Source: Phosphitispora fastidiosa (GTDB taxonomy: Bacteria; Bacillota; Thermincolia; Thermincolales; UBA2595). From it: a DNA stretch of 52,859 bases. Positions 44,890-52,681 of this stretch are shown here, in pieces; position 1 is the first letter of the stretch; each line of letters starts with the position of its first letter. A program made the position numbers and the translations under genes. The stretch is from NCBI RefSeq assembly GCF_019008365.1, contig NZ_JAHHUL010000024.1:1-52859 (forward strand), given 5' to 3'. The notes under the pieces were generated by a model, which saw nothing but the letters and a program-made list of their open reading frames with translations, did not search any database and was not told the DNA's origin.

Positions 44890-45615
44890 ATGTTTAACAA
44901 ACACTTAAGGAATGTGAAACCAATGAATAAACCAGTGCAAATTAACAAAAATATAAGGCATGGTTTTAATTTATGGAGCGGCAGTGCGGGAACAGCCTTG
45001 GAAGGACTGAATGTTTTACTCAATAGGCGGGACACCGGTACCGGAGGCCATTCCCTGAGGGTACTCAGATATACGGAGGCGATTGCCGAAGAACTTGGGA
45101 TACAGGGACCGGAGCTCGAAGCTTTACGAATTGGGGCGCTGCTCCACGATATCGGGAAAATAGCAATACCTGATTCAATCTTACTAAAACCAGGTAGTTT
45201 AAACAGGGGTGAATGGGTGATTATGAAAACACATCCCCGTTTGGGGGCAGATTTGATATCGGTGGTTAAGTCACTGCAGCCAGCCATCCCAATTGTGCTG
45301 CACCATCATGAGTGGTACAATGGTTCGGGTTATCCCGATGGCCTGATGGGAGAAGAAATTCCTCTGGGAGCAAGAATTTTTGCAGTTGCAGATGCCTTTG
45401 ATGCCATGACCAGCGTCAGGCCTTACAGAAGCGCTATGGACGTTGAAAGCGCTATCAAGGAGTTGAAGGCAGGCAGCGGAACTCAATTCTGCCCGGCGTG
45501 TTTAAAGGCGTTTTTGAATTTGGAACATAAGAACCTGATTAACATATATGCTGAATGCAAGAAGGAAGCTGAACCTATACAGCTTTACGGTGTCCAAAAC
45601 TATATTGACCTTTAG
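44890..45615 (+). CDS. HD-GYP domain protein, probable cyclic-di-GMP phosphodiesterase
   Basis: About 241 aa, a stand-alone HD-GYP domain. It has H-x-x-R (GGHSLRVLRY), the His86-Asp87 pair (LLHDIGKIAIPD), KTHPRLGADL, HHHEWYNGSGYPDGL with the GYP residues at 147-149, and VADAFDAMTS. These are the metal and substrate residues of c-di-GMP hydrolases. No sensor domain is fused. An ATG at 44923 is an alternative start. Its transcript ends at a strong hairpin. Confidence 0.92.
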   Translation: MFNKHLRNVKPMNKPVQINKNIRHGFNLWSGSAGTALEGLNVLLNRRDTGTGGHSLRVLRYTEAIAEELGIQGPELEALRIGALLHDIGKIAIPDSILLKPGSLNRGEWVIMKTHPRLGADLISVVKSLQPAIPIVLHHHEWYNGSGYPDGLMGEEIPLGARIFAVADAFDAMTSVRPYRSAMDVESAIKELKAGSGTQFCPACLKAFLNLEHKNLINIYAECKKEAEPIQLYGVQNYIDL

Positions 45616-45640
45616 CCCGCTGCCGGGCTTTTTTTATTAC
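45614..45640 (+). terminator. Terminator after the HD-GYP gene
   Basis: AGCCCG-CTGC-CGGGCT directly at the stop codon runs into TTTTTTTATT. A possible promoter for the next gene follows (TTATTA, 17 bases, TATAAT near 45656-45661). Confidence 0.88.
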
Positions 45641-45717
45641 ACCGATATGGGTATGCTATAATTAGGTGATAGTATTTAAAATTTTTTTACCGGACAGTGT
45701 AAAAAAGGAGTTATGTT

Positions 45718-46521
45718 GTGACAACTGTGTTACTCTTTCTAACCGGGCTGCTTGCCGGAGGCTTCGGCGCCCTCCTGGGACTTGGGGGAGGTGTCATCGT
45801 TATCCCTGTCCTGACTATTCTGTTTGGGCTGCCAATCCATACTGCCATTGGAGTCAGCCTTGTCGGGGTTATAGCTACCTCTACCGGAGCTGCAATAGTC
45901 TATGTCCGTGAAGGGAAAGCCAATATTAAGCTGGGGATGACCCTGGAACTGGGCACAACTGTCGGCGCAGTGGCCGGTGCGGTTGTGGCCGGGTTTGTCA
46001 GTGCCAGGGTATTATATTTTCTTTTCGCCGGGATGGTAGTCTATAATGCATATACAATGTATGGCAGGGAAGATAAAGAAGGCAGCCGGGAAGAAGATGC
46101 CGCGGCGGAAGATGATAAGATGACTGTAAACAAGGAAGGGTGCGGATATACGGTAAAGAATATTCCCCTTGGAATTTCGCTGTCGTCACTGGCAGGAGTT
46201 ATGTCCGGCCTTTTGGGGGTTGGAGGGGGATTGATAAAAATACCGGTGATGTATTTATTAATGGGTGTTCCCCTTAAAGCGGCCGCTGCCACCAGTAACT
46301 TTATGATTGGGGTTACTGCCAGCGCCAGTGCATTTATTTATTACCTGAACGGAAACATAGATGCAGTGGCGGCAGTTCCGGTAGCTCTGGGAGTGTTCGG
46401 CGGGGCCGCTATAGGGACTCGGGTGAATGAGCGGATTTCCACGCGGGCTCTGAAAAAAGTATTTGTATTTGTGTTTATCTATATTGCGGTTCAGATGCTT
46501 ATTAAGGGTTTCGGGGGGTAG
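45718..46521 (+). CDS. TauE/SafE-family sulfite exporter-like permease
   Basis: A 267-aa membrane protein with about eight helices in two repeats, each with a Gly-rich motif (FGALLGLGGGVIVIPVL and MSGLLGVGGGLIKIPVMYLL). A loop rich in charged residues (residues ~118-140) joins the halves. The family exports or imports sulfur-containing anions; the substrate is not predictable. A GTG start follows AAAGGAG. It is paired with a DUF1634 gene two bases downstream. Confidence 0.92.
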   Translation: MTTVLLFLTGLLAGGFGALLGLGGGVIVIPVLTILFGLPIHTAIGVSLVGVIATSTGAAIVYVREGKANIKLGMTLELGTTVGAVAGAVVAGFVSARVLYFLFAGMVVYNAYTMYGREDKEGSREEDAAAEDDKMTVNKEGCGYTVKNIPLGISLSSLAGVMSGLLGVGGGLIKIPVMYLLMGVPLKAAAATSNFMIGVTASASAFIYYLNGNIDAVAAVPVALGVFGGAAIGTRVNERISTRALKKVFVFVFIYIAVQMLIKGFGG

Positions 46522-46523
46522 CC

Positions 46524-46883
46524 GTGATTCAGAAGAGTAATGATATCAACCGAATACTGGCGATGCTGCTGCGCTCCGGTTCGATTATAAGTGTGGTCCT
46601 GATGGCCGCCGGACTGGCGTTTGCATTGGCAGCGGACGGAGGCCTGGAGGGACAGCGGGCAGCAGGTCAGGGCTTTTCGGAGGTAATTGCCGGGGTAATG
46701 GCATTGAATCCCATGGCGATAATGACCCTTGGCATCCTAGTCCTGTTATTTACACCGTTTCTCAGGGTAATTGCAGCGTTCTTTTCGTTTCTCCTGATTG
46801 AAAAAGATATTAATTATAGTCTGATTTCCTTGGGGGTACTGCTGATTATGATACTTAGTCTGCTGGTCCCCGGGCTGCACTAG
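46524..46883 (+). CDS. DUF1634 membrane protein
   Basis: A 119-aa protein with three membrane helices, matching DUF1634, which commonly lies directly after TauE-type permeases and is thought to work with them. Start GTG with GGGGGGT across the upstream stop. Confidence 0.88.
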   Translation: MIQKSNDINRILAMLLRSGSIISVVLMAAGLAFALAADGGLEGQRAAGQGFSEVIAGVMALNPMAIMTLGILVLLFTPFLRVIAAFFSFLLIEKDINYSLISLGVLLIMILSLLVPGLH

Positions 46884-46889
46884 ATGGTT

Positions 46890-46929
46890 TGAAGGGAGCT
46901 GGTTCGCGAGAACCTCTCTTTTTTTTTGT
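46890..46929 (+). terminator. Terminator after the DUF1634 gene
   Basis: GGTTC-GCGA-GAACC with outer AGGGAG/CTCTC-type pairing runs into TTTTTTTTTG. Confidence 0.8.
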
Positions 46930-46951
46930 AACTCTTCCGGGGAATAAAACA

Positions 46952-47181
46952 AAGTGAGCTGTCCCCCTAAAAATAGACACATTTTACTCGTATATTCTCA
47001 CTAATTCGCAATGTTACAGTTTGTTTCGCAGTTATCCTTGGGGCCCTGCCCAGGGCCCTACCCCAAACCCCGTCCTCGCCGGAGGGCAAGCGGTCTGTTG
47101 TCAGACCGCTAAACAATAGGATTGGGGATTCAGGGCGAATCAAGGGTCAAGATAAACTCGCTCCGCAAGCCCTTGATTCGC
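46952..47181. repeat. Intergenic repeats and possible IS3-type end
   Basis: TGAGCTGTCCCCCTAAAAAT (46952 onward) resembles the end of an IS3-family element. Then GGGCCCTG/CAGGGCCC (around 47041-47058), AGCGGTCTG-TTGT-CAGACCGCT (47089-47110, perfect) and GCGAATCAAGGG (47135-47146) with CCCTTGATTCGC (47170-47181). The 23-base loop of the last contains TCAAGATAAACTCG and ends GCAAG, similar to the loop at 33885-33905. No gene is supported in 46984-47240. Confidence 0.6.
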
Positions 47182-47240
47182 GCCAAATGGTCATTTGCTC
47201 TTTAACAGGGGACCTGGGCTCAACGTTTTTGGAAGCATGA

Positions 47241-48452
47241 TTATGCAGCACAGTGTAACAGCAACTTTTCCCTATAATATGCCTCGGGGGTTCTATAGTC
47301 ATAGCTGGCATGTAGTCTTTTTCTATTGTAGAAAATCATTATGTATTCAAAAATCTTGGATTTCGCTTCAGCCCTTGTTCTAAATTTTTGGTCATTAAGC
47401 CATTCTTGCTTCATTTTCCCCCAGAAAGATTCCATCGGCGCATTATCCCAGCAGTTGCCTTTTCGAGACATACTGCAGATGTAGCCATATTTCGTCAATT
47501 GCTCTCGGTAGGCATATGAGCAGTATTGCGACCCTCTGTCAGAATGTAGAATTGCCTTTTGAGGTCTGCCAGAGGTCTTATAAGCATCATGGAGGGCATC
47601 TATTACCAATTGTTTTGTCATTCTGTCTGACATTGATAAACCGACAATTTTACCTCCACACAAATCCATTATTGCGGCCACATACAGCCATCCTTCATCC
47701 GTGTGGACATAGGTTATATCGGAGACTAGCTTTTTATTTGGTTTTTCAGTCCCAAAATCTCGGTTCAATAAATTCTCTGCCACCGGAAGATTGTGATTAG
47801 AGTCAGTGGTAGCCTTGTATTTCTTCTTCACCTTTGACTTTATCCCATTCCTGCGCATGATCCGCTCTATTCGTTTATGATTAATTCTTTGAAGTTTACA
47901 GTAGCGTTCTTCGGCATCTTTTGCTTCTAAGGACTTTCTGACCTTGATGCTTCCATAGGTATTATTATCCATGCTTATGCACGAAAAATCATGCATCCCC
48001 TGAGCTAAAAGGTAGTCCATGAAATAGCCGGATTGTTTGGTATAGTGCACTACTGTAGATTTTGAATAATCCTTTGTTGAGACACAGTAATCCTCAAACC
48101 GTTTGCTTGTCTCAATGAAATATGGATTAGTCAGCAGTTTCCGGTGTTTCAGGTATCTCCGTAAAACCGCATGGTGGAGCTGGAAGTCGCCAACCATCAG
48201 TATGACACGGAGTTCTTGGGTTTGTGCCTGGTTCAGTGTTCGCGAGAAATCATCCTGCGTAATGCCGAAGTATTCCTGTACGAAATCAATGCCAAGCTGT
48301 TCAGTGTAGTACTCCTGTCCTTTCTTGTCCGCAAAGTCTTTAAGCTTCCGCCAGCGATTGCGATAAAAGGTCATGCTGCCTTTTGTGTAACCGAGGCGGA
48401 GTAGTTCCTGTTCCAAATCCTGGAGCAGTTTGTGAAGCTTCTGTGGTTTCAT
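47241..48452 (-). CDS. Chimeric protein: integrase N terminus fused to IS3-family transposase
   Basis: About 403 aa from the ATG ending at 48452, with AGGAGGT upstream. Residues 1-160 resemble the two SAM-like DNA-binding segments of a tyrosine recombinase (LEQELLRLGYTKGSM... and KDYSKSTVVHYTKQSGYFMDYLL). From about residue 163 (NNTYGSIKVRKSL) it is the IS150/IS3 OrfB integrase core: Asp245 (VSDITYV), Asp305 (HSDRGSQY) and Glu341 (NAPMESFWGKMK), with IFYNRKRLH at the end. OrfA and the first ~60 residues of OrfB are missing, and the integrase lacks its catalytic domain. It is probably an in-frame deletion fusion; function doubtful. Confidence 0.8.
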   Translation of the reverse strand: MKPQKLHKLLQDLEQELLRLGYTKGSMTFYRNRWRKLKDFADKKGQEYYTEQLGIDFVQEYFGITQDDFSRTLNQAQTQELRVILMVGDFQLHHAVLRRYLKHRKLLTNPYFIETSKRFEDYCVSTKDYSKSTVVHYTKQSGYFMDYLLAQGMHDFSCISMDNNTYGSIKVRKSLEAKDAEERYCKLQRINHKRIERIMRRNGIKSKVKKKYKATTDSNHNLPVAENLLNRDFGTEKPNKKLVSDITYVHTDEGWLYVAAIMDLCGGKIVGLSMSDRMTKQLVIDALHDAYKTSGRPQKAILHSDRGSQYCSYAYREQLTKYGYICSMSRKGNCWDNAPMESFWGKMKQEWLNDQKFRTRAEAKSKIFEYIMIFYNRKRLHASYDYRTPEAYYREKLLLHCAA

Positions 48453-48506
48453 AAGCAGTACCTCCTGATAGATATTTGAGAAAAATCTCAAATCTATTAT
48501 CGGAGA

Positions 48507-48588
48507 CTATGCAAAGTAATTCAACTGGAAATGCCCAAATATCAACGTTTTTTGCATACCTCTTTGCATAGTTACTTGCTTTGCATAG
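48507..48588. repeat. Direct and inverted CTTTGCATAG repeats at a recombination junction
   Basis: CTATGCAAAGTAA (about 48507-48519), CTTTGCATAG (48562-48571) and CTTTGCATAG (48579-48588) lie in inverted and direct orientation upstream of the chimeric gene. Such clustered sites are typical of the ends of tyrosine-recombinase elements. The last copy abuts the broken reverse transcriptase at 48589, so it probably marks the element's boundary. Confidence 0.55.
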
Positions 48589-49292
48589 GGCGGTGTCATT
48601 AGTCCAGTACTGGCGAACTTGTTCTTACACTATGCCTTTGACCGGTGGATGGTGGACAAAAATCCCCAAAATCCTTGGGCCAGATATGCTGACGATGGAG
48701 TGGTCCACTGCCGGACAAAGGAAGAGGCTGAAGCTCTCTTGGAAAGGCTTAAGGCGAGGATGCTAGAGTGCAAATTGGAAATTCATCCGGACAAAACGAG
48801 AATTGTGTACTGTAAGGATGAGAGAAGAAAGAGGGAACATGAGCACACATCATTCACCTTTCTGGGGTACGAGTTCAGGCCAAGGGTAGTAAGGAGCAGG
48901 AATGGGAGGTGTTTCATAAGCTTCCAACGGCAGTCAGCCCACAGGCAAGGAAGAGTTTTCGCGAATCAATACGGGAAATACGGAGACAGTCACTTGGAGC
49001 AACTCTTGACGAAGTTGCACGGAGAATGAATCCGGTAATCCGGGGATGGGCGAATTATTTTGGCAGCTTTTGCTTCAGTATGATGAAGAAAGAACTTTGG
49101 CAATTGAATCTCGCATTAGCCAGGTGGGCAATGAGAACGCGTAAGAGATTACGGCGTAAGCCAGCAAAGGCGCTGGACTGGCTGGGTTTTTGTGCTAAGA
49201 CAAGACCGGGTCTATTTGCTACTGGGAAATGGGCTGTAGGCCTACGGTATGATAACAAGAGCCGGATGAGGGGAGCACGTCCGGTTCCGTGA
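48589..49292 (+). pseudogene. Group II intron reverse transcriptase/maturase, truncated and frameshifted
   Basis: The reading frame begins abruptly at GGVISPVLANLFLHYAFD, in the middle of the RT fold, and continues through the catalytic RYADDGVV box and the LEIHPDKTRIV segment. Near 48920 the frame shifts by one base, after which the maturase (X/GIIM) region follows: LPTAVSPQARKSFRE, VIRGWANYFG, and RKRLRRKPAKALDW. The first ~200 residues are gone, replaced by the recombinase element ending at 48588. The enzyme cannot be functional. Confidence 0.88.
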
Positions 49293-49327
49293 GCAGGCAG
49301 GGGTGAAACTCCCCTGCTTGACTCGAC
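49259..49327 (+). ncRNA. Group II intron 3' end, domains V and VI
   Basis: Domain V runs from GAGCCGGATGAGG to GTCCGGTTC (49259-49287). Domain VI is GCAGGCAGGGG-TGAAA-CTCCCCTGC, ending TTGACTCGAC at about 49327. It belongs to the intron whose reverse transcriptase is the pseudogene just upstream. Its domain V differs from that at 5-35, so two different introns are present. Confidence 0.85.
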
Positions 49328-49340
49328 CTCGTCCGATTAT

Positions 49341-49473
49341 CGTGGCGCCGGTTTCCCGAGGGCACGGCGACGTCATGGCTCGCGCAGAATGCTCGCGACG
49401 TCGCCTATCAGCCGGGTTCCCGGCTGATGCCCAAATGCCCACTGCGTGGGCACTTCGGGAACCCGGCGCCACG
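49341..49473. repeat. Cloverleaf-like palindrome
   Basis: A 133-bp sequence closed by a ~20-bp stem (49341-49360 with 49453-49473, about 18 matches) and holding three hairpins: GGCGACGTC/GACGTCGCC (49366-49374, 49397-49405), TCAGCCGG-GTTC-CCGGCTGA (49408-49427) and GCCCAC-TGC-GTGGGC (49437-49451). It is much richer in G and C than its surroundings. No coding frame. It starts 13 bp after the intron end. Confidence 0.85.
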
Positions 49474-49590
49474 TAGTATGAAAATACCTGTTTGCCTCTA
49501 CGCACAGGCTTTGTACTAAAAAAAGCAACAAAAAACCAGCCCCAAAACAGCCTTATTTGAGGTAAATTATGGTATATTTATGTAATCATC

Positions 49591-50811
49591 CTAAATTACT
49601 GCCTTTTCAACCTTATAGCCCAATGATTTAAGCTTAGAAATCATTTTTTGTTCTTCGGACTTGGAAATACGTGTTTTAGCAGGAGGTTCTCTATAAGCTT
49701 CTTGCTTTTGAATAATATGGTATATGGCTGTAAGCATGGTCCGTGAAATGGCGACAATGGCTTTGTTATGACCCCTGCGGGCCTTGATAGAGTTGAACTT
49801 GTTGGTAATCCAGGTTCCGGTTTCTTTTACTGCAGCATTTGCGCACTGCACAAGCATTGATTTAAGGTAGGAATTGCCTGGTTTGGAGCGTACACGTCTA
49901 TTCTTACCGGCGGTGCGGTTGTTTTGTGGTGAGACGCCGCCCCAGGAACACAAGTGCATGGCAGAGTAGAATTTGGACATGTCAGTGCCTATTTCTGCGA
50001 TGATAGCAATTGCTGCAGTTTTTTTAATACCCGGCACAGAACAAAGAAGGTCAATAATCTTTTGATAAGGCTTAACTTTTTCGTCAATCAAGGCTTCAAT
50101 TTTGGTAATTTTCTCGCTGAGATTAAAAAAGTTGTCCAGGGCAATTCTTATTTTATTAGCTTGAGTTTCAGTGAGTTCTCCCCTTAAAGCTTCCATAAGT
50201 TCAGGAATTTTGCTGCGTAACTTCCCAAGGACAATTAACTGAAGTAAATCTTCAGTAATTTCCTCTTTGGCGAGAAGGGCAAATATAATATTCATGCCTG
50301 ATTTGCCAAAGGTATCGGTAGCAACTGATGAGATCATTATATTGGACACAATGAGAGAATTTTGCACCCTGTTTTTTTCAGCGGAGCGCATTTTAATAAG
50401 TTTAGTCCTGTACCTGGTCAGTTCACGTAACTCCCTAATATCTCTGGGGGGAATGAAGCTGGGGTCAACAAGTCCAATTCTGTGTAATTCGGAAAGCCAT
50501 TTTGCATCGCGGACATCAGTCTTTTTTCCGGGAAAAGTTTTGGTTCGTCTGGGATTAGCGAGAGTAATGTCAAAATGATCTTCAAACAGGTTAAAAACAG
50601 GAATCCAGTACTTACCAGTACTTTCTAAGGTGATGTCCAAGCAGTTGCTCTGCAGGAGCCATTCACGGGCAGACAGTATACCTGCCTGCACAGTTGAAAA
50701 AGTCTTGGCCCGGACAGAGTATGTGCCGTTAGCTTTAGTCTCATTCAATGCTATTGTGAAGGACTTTTTGTGAATATCGATACCGGCACAAATGGGATGA
50801 ATAACCTTCAA
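49591..50811 (-). CDS. IS110-family transposase (DEDD recombinase)
   Basis: A 406-aa recombinase with an N-terminal RuvC-like DEDD domain (Asp12 in GIDIHKKS, Glu63 in LESTGKYW, Asp99 and Asp102 in KTDVRDAKW), a coiled-coil middle, and a C-terminal Tnp20 domain (LLCSVPGIKKTAAIAIIAEIG, then GNSYLKSMLVQCA with the candidate catalytic Ser). IS110 enzymes are guided by a bridge RNA encoded in the element's own non-coding end. The gene is intact. Its start is ATG with GGAGGTCAGG upstream. The ~90 bp after its stop hold AT-rich DNA only. Confidence 0.93.
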   Translation of the reverse strand: MKVIHPICAGIDIHKKSFTIALNETKANGTYSVRAKTFSTVQAGILSAREWLLQSNCLDITLESTGKYWIPVFNLFEDHFDITLANPRRTKTFPGKKTDVRDAKWLSELHRIGLVDPSFIPPRDIRELRELTRYRTKLIKMRSAEKNRVQNSLIVSNIMISSVATDTFGKSGMNIIFALLAKEEITEDLLQLIVLGKLRSKIPELMEALRGELTETQANKIRIALDNFFNLSEKITKIEALIDEKVKPYQKIIDLLCSVPGIKKTAAIAIIAEIGTDMSKFYSAMHLCSWGGVSPQNNRTAGKNRRVRSKPGNSYLKSMLVQCANAAVKETGTWITNKFNSIKARRGHNKAIVAISRTMLTAIYHIIQKQEAYREPPAKTRISKSEEQKMISKLKSLGYKVEKAVI

Positions 50812-50827
50812 GGCCTGACCTCCTTTG

Positions 50828-51030
50828 AAATATTTTGCAGGCAGCCAAAAAACAACCTGTCACACTTGAAAGTGTAGTATACGTCCTCAGAGGGAACAAT
50901 TATTTATCTATTCAGGTTGTCGTCACATGGTTAGGCTCGGGTTTATCCCAGGATTGGATTCACCAATCGGTACCTCGTGCTCTTAATGCTGTCTGTAATA
51001 TCATGATAATGGAAGAAAGAGACCTGTGAA
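50828..51030 (-). ncRNA. Candidate IS110 bridge RNA region
   Basis: The non-coding end upstream of the transposase is where IS110-group elements encode the bridge RNA. It contains nested pairing: ACAACCTG (50852-50859) with CAGGTTGT (50913-50920), enclosing ACACT-TGAA-AGTGT (about 50862-50875), and a second hairpin GATTGG/CCAATC (about 50953-50969). The internal loops could be target- and donor-binding loops. Exact ends and the guide bases cannot be fixed without the insertion-site sequence. Confidence 0.5.
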
Positions 51031-51279
51031 AGAGGGAATAGTGACCTTGTTTTCATATGTTATTTATGCCGCAAAGCTTACAGCGGCGCGGCATGGGGAT
51101 GGTTAGGCGAAATTCACCTTTGCCAGATTTTTAGTCATTTTTTAGGTTAAGGAAATTATTGTTGATTTCGACGGTTCTTTTTAGCCATAGAGAGAAAATC
51201 ACCCCTTTTAATCTGGAATATCACACAGATTAACAAAAGGGGTGAACTTAATTATTAACTTAATTATTATAAGAATGAT
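51031..51279. other. Non-coding DNA with two inverted repeats
   Basis: ATGCCGC (51066-51072) and GCGGCAT (51088-51094) form one hairpin. TCACCCCTTTT (51199-51209) with AAAAGGGGTGA (51235-51245), extended inside by AATCTG/CAGATT, forms a long stem just after the stop of the minus-strand gene and probably terminates it. No gene is seen. Confidence 0.6.
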
Positions 51280-52026
51280 TTATTGCTCGCCTGGATAGAG
51301 TTTCTTAAATTCCATAACTTTATCCTTGGTAACATTTATAAGATTAGCATCTAGAATAGTTACCTCGGTTTTTTCAACTGTATCTATGACAAATGAATTC
51401 CATAGTTCTTTAGCTTTTTCGGAGTCAATTGTTTCAGAAACAATATCATTTTTTAATTTTCCAATCATTAAAGATTTTTGATACTTATCAGGCACATATT
51501 GCTCCCAATAAAAATCGGAGCCCAATGAGGAAATAAATTCTTCAATATCTTCACTAGGTTTACCGTCTGAATTTTTTACTGCTTCATCGAATGCCTTGCG
51601 TTTTTCTTTGGCGTATTGTTTAGCTTCATTGATAGAAACTTTTAAACCTTTTTTTTCAGCTTCATCTACCAAACTATATGTGGTGAGGAAATATGATAGG
51701 GTTCTAATATCTTCACCAGCATCCAGTTTACTATTTATCTCAGCTAATATACTTGTTTTTCTATCACTGTCCGGCATTGCCTCAATTTTTGTTTTTTCGC
51801 TACGTAAATTTTCTGTAACATCTTGTTGAAATTTTTTTGCAACCATATATTCGGATCGAGTAATTCGATTATCGTTTATTATTAAGACAACATCTTCACT
51901 TCCCTGAATATTTTTCGAATTCTTGACGTAATCAGCAAGTTCTTTACTTTTGGTGAGAGAATAAGCCGTGCCAGCAATAATCAAAGTTAGAATTGCTACA
52001 GTAACAAAAATACTAATTCTCCTCAT
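51280..52026 (-). CDS. Exported SurA_N-like protein without a PPIase domain
   Basis: A 248-aa protein with an N-terminal membrane helix or signal (ISIFVTVAILTLIIAGTAYSL) and a helical region like the chaperone N-domain of SurA/PrsA-type proteins (LIINDNRITRSEYMVAKKF, KGLKVSINEAKQYAKEKRKAFDEAV). The peptidyl-prolyl isomerase domain seen in PrsA is missing. AAAGGAGGTAG precedes the ATG. It is 37 bp downstream of a secreted protein gene in the same direction and may help fold it. Confidence 0.7.
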   Translation of the reverse strand: MRRISIFVTVAILTLIIAGTAYSLTKSKELADYVKNSKNIQGSEDVVLIINDNRITRSEYMVAKKFQQDVTENLRSEKTKIEAMPDSDRKTSILAEINSKLDAGEDIRTLSYFLTTYSLVDEAEKKGLKVSINEAKQYAKEKRKAFDEAVKNSDGKPSEDIEEFISSLGSDFYWEQYVPDKYQKSLMIGKLKNDIVSETIDSEKAKELWNSFVIDTVEKTEVTILDANLINVTKDKVMEFKKLYPGEQ

Positions 52027-52063
52027 CTTTTTACTACCTCCTTTTTAGTATATTATATTTATA

Positions 52064-52615
52064 TTAAAACGTATAATATGATGTCCTGGTTATGGTTGCT
52101 ATTTTACCATAGTCTCCTTCACTGATATATACCCACCAGTACCATTTGAACCTACTACAACTAGTTAGGTAATTAGTGTAAAATGTTTTGTCATTTTTAT
52201 AACCTGGAAAATAGGTATCTCCTGACGGAATAATTATGGGACTTGGTGTATACCACTCCCAAAAATTAATTATTCCTGCGTTAGTCCAAGTAGTGGATGA
52301 TGTACTGGTTCTAGTTTGATAGGTAGTATTATTAGCCATATCTTGACTAAAATGCAAATTAAATGCTTTCGTGTTATTTAAAGTTCCTTCATTCGAATGT
52401 TTTGATATGACTCGTTTTTTTGTAGTGGTATTGGTAGTCCAATATTCATAACAATAATAATCATAGGATGGATTAAAAGTAGCTCCATCTGAAGTGGTAA
52501 ACCAATATGGATAAGTTCCACTATAAGTTTTATAACTGGCAAATGCTGTAGTTGCAGTCGTGAGTAGTAACATTATTGATGTCATGATAACTAATATGCG
52601 TTTGTGATGCAACAT
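52064..52615 (-). CDS. Small secreted protein, unknown
   Basis: About 183 aa from the ATG ending at 52615, with AAGGAGGAG upstream; a longer frame has no site. The signal peptide (ILVIMTSIMLLLTTATTAFA) should be cut before SYKTYSG. The mature part is rich in Tyr, Trp, Thr and Ser (for example YDYYCYEYWTTNTTTKK) and has two Cys, suggesting a compact beta-rich extracellular protein. No known family is recognised. Low-GC codon use resembles the next gene, not the pur/his genes. Confidence 0.75.
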   Translation of the reverse strand: MLHHKRILVIMTSIMLLLTTATTAFASYKTYSGTYPYWFTTSDGATFNPSYDYYCYEYWTTNTTTKKRVISKHSNEGTLNNTKAFNLHFSQDMANNTTYQTRTSTSSTTWTNAGIINFWEWYTPSPIIIPSGDTYFPGYKNDKTFYTNYLTSCSRFKWYWWVYISEGDYGKIATITRTSYYTF

Positions 52616-52681
52616 ATTTCTCCTCCTTGTAAAAGTTATAAAATAAAAAACCAACCAACCCTCCCTTCCAGTAATATACAT

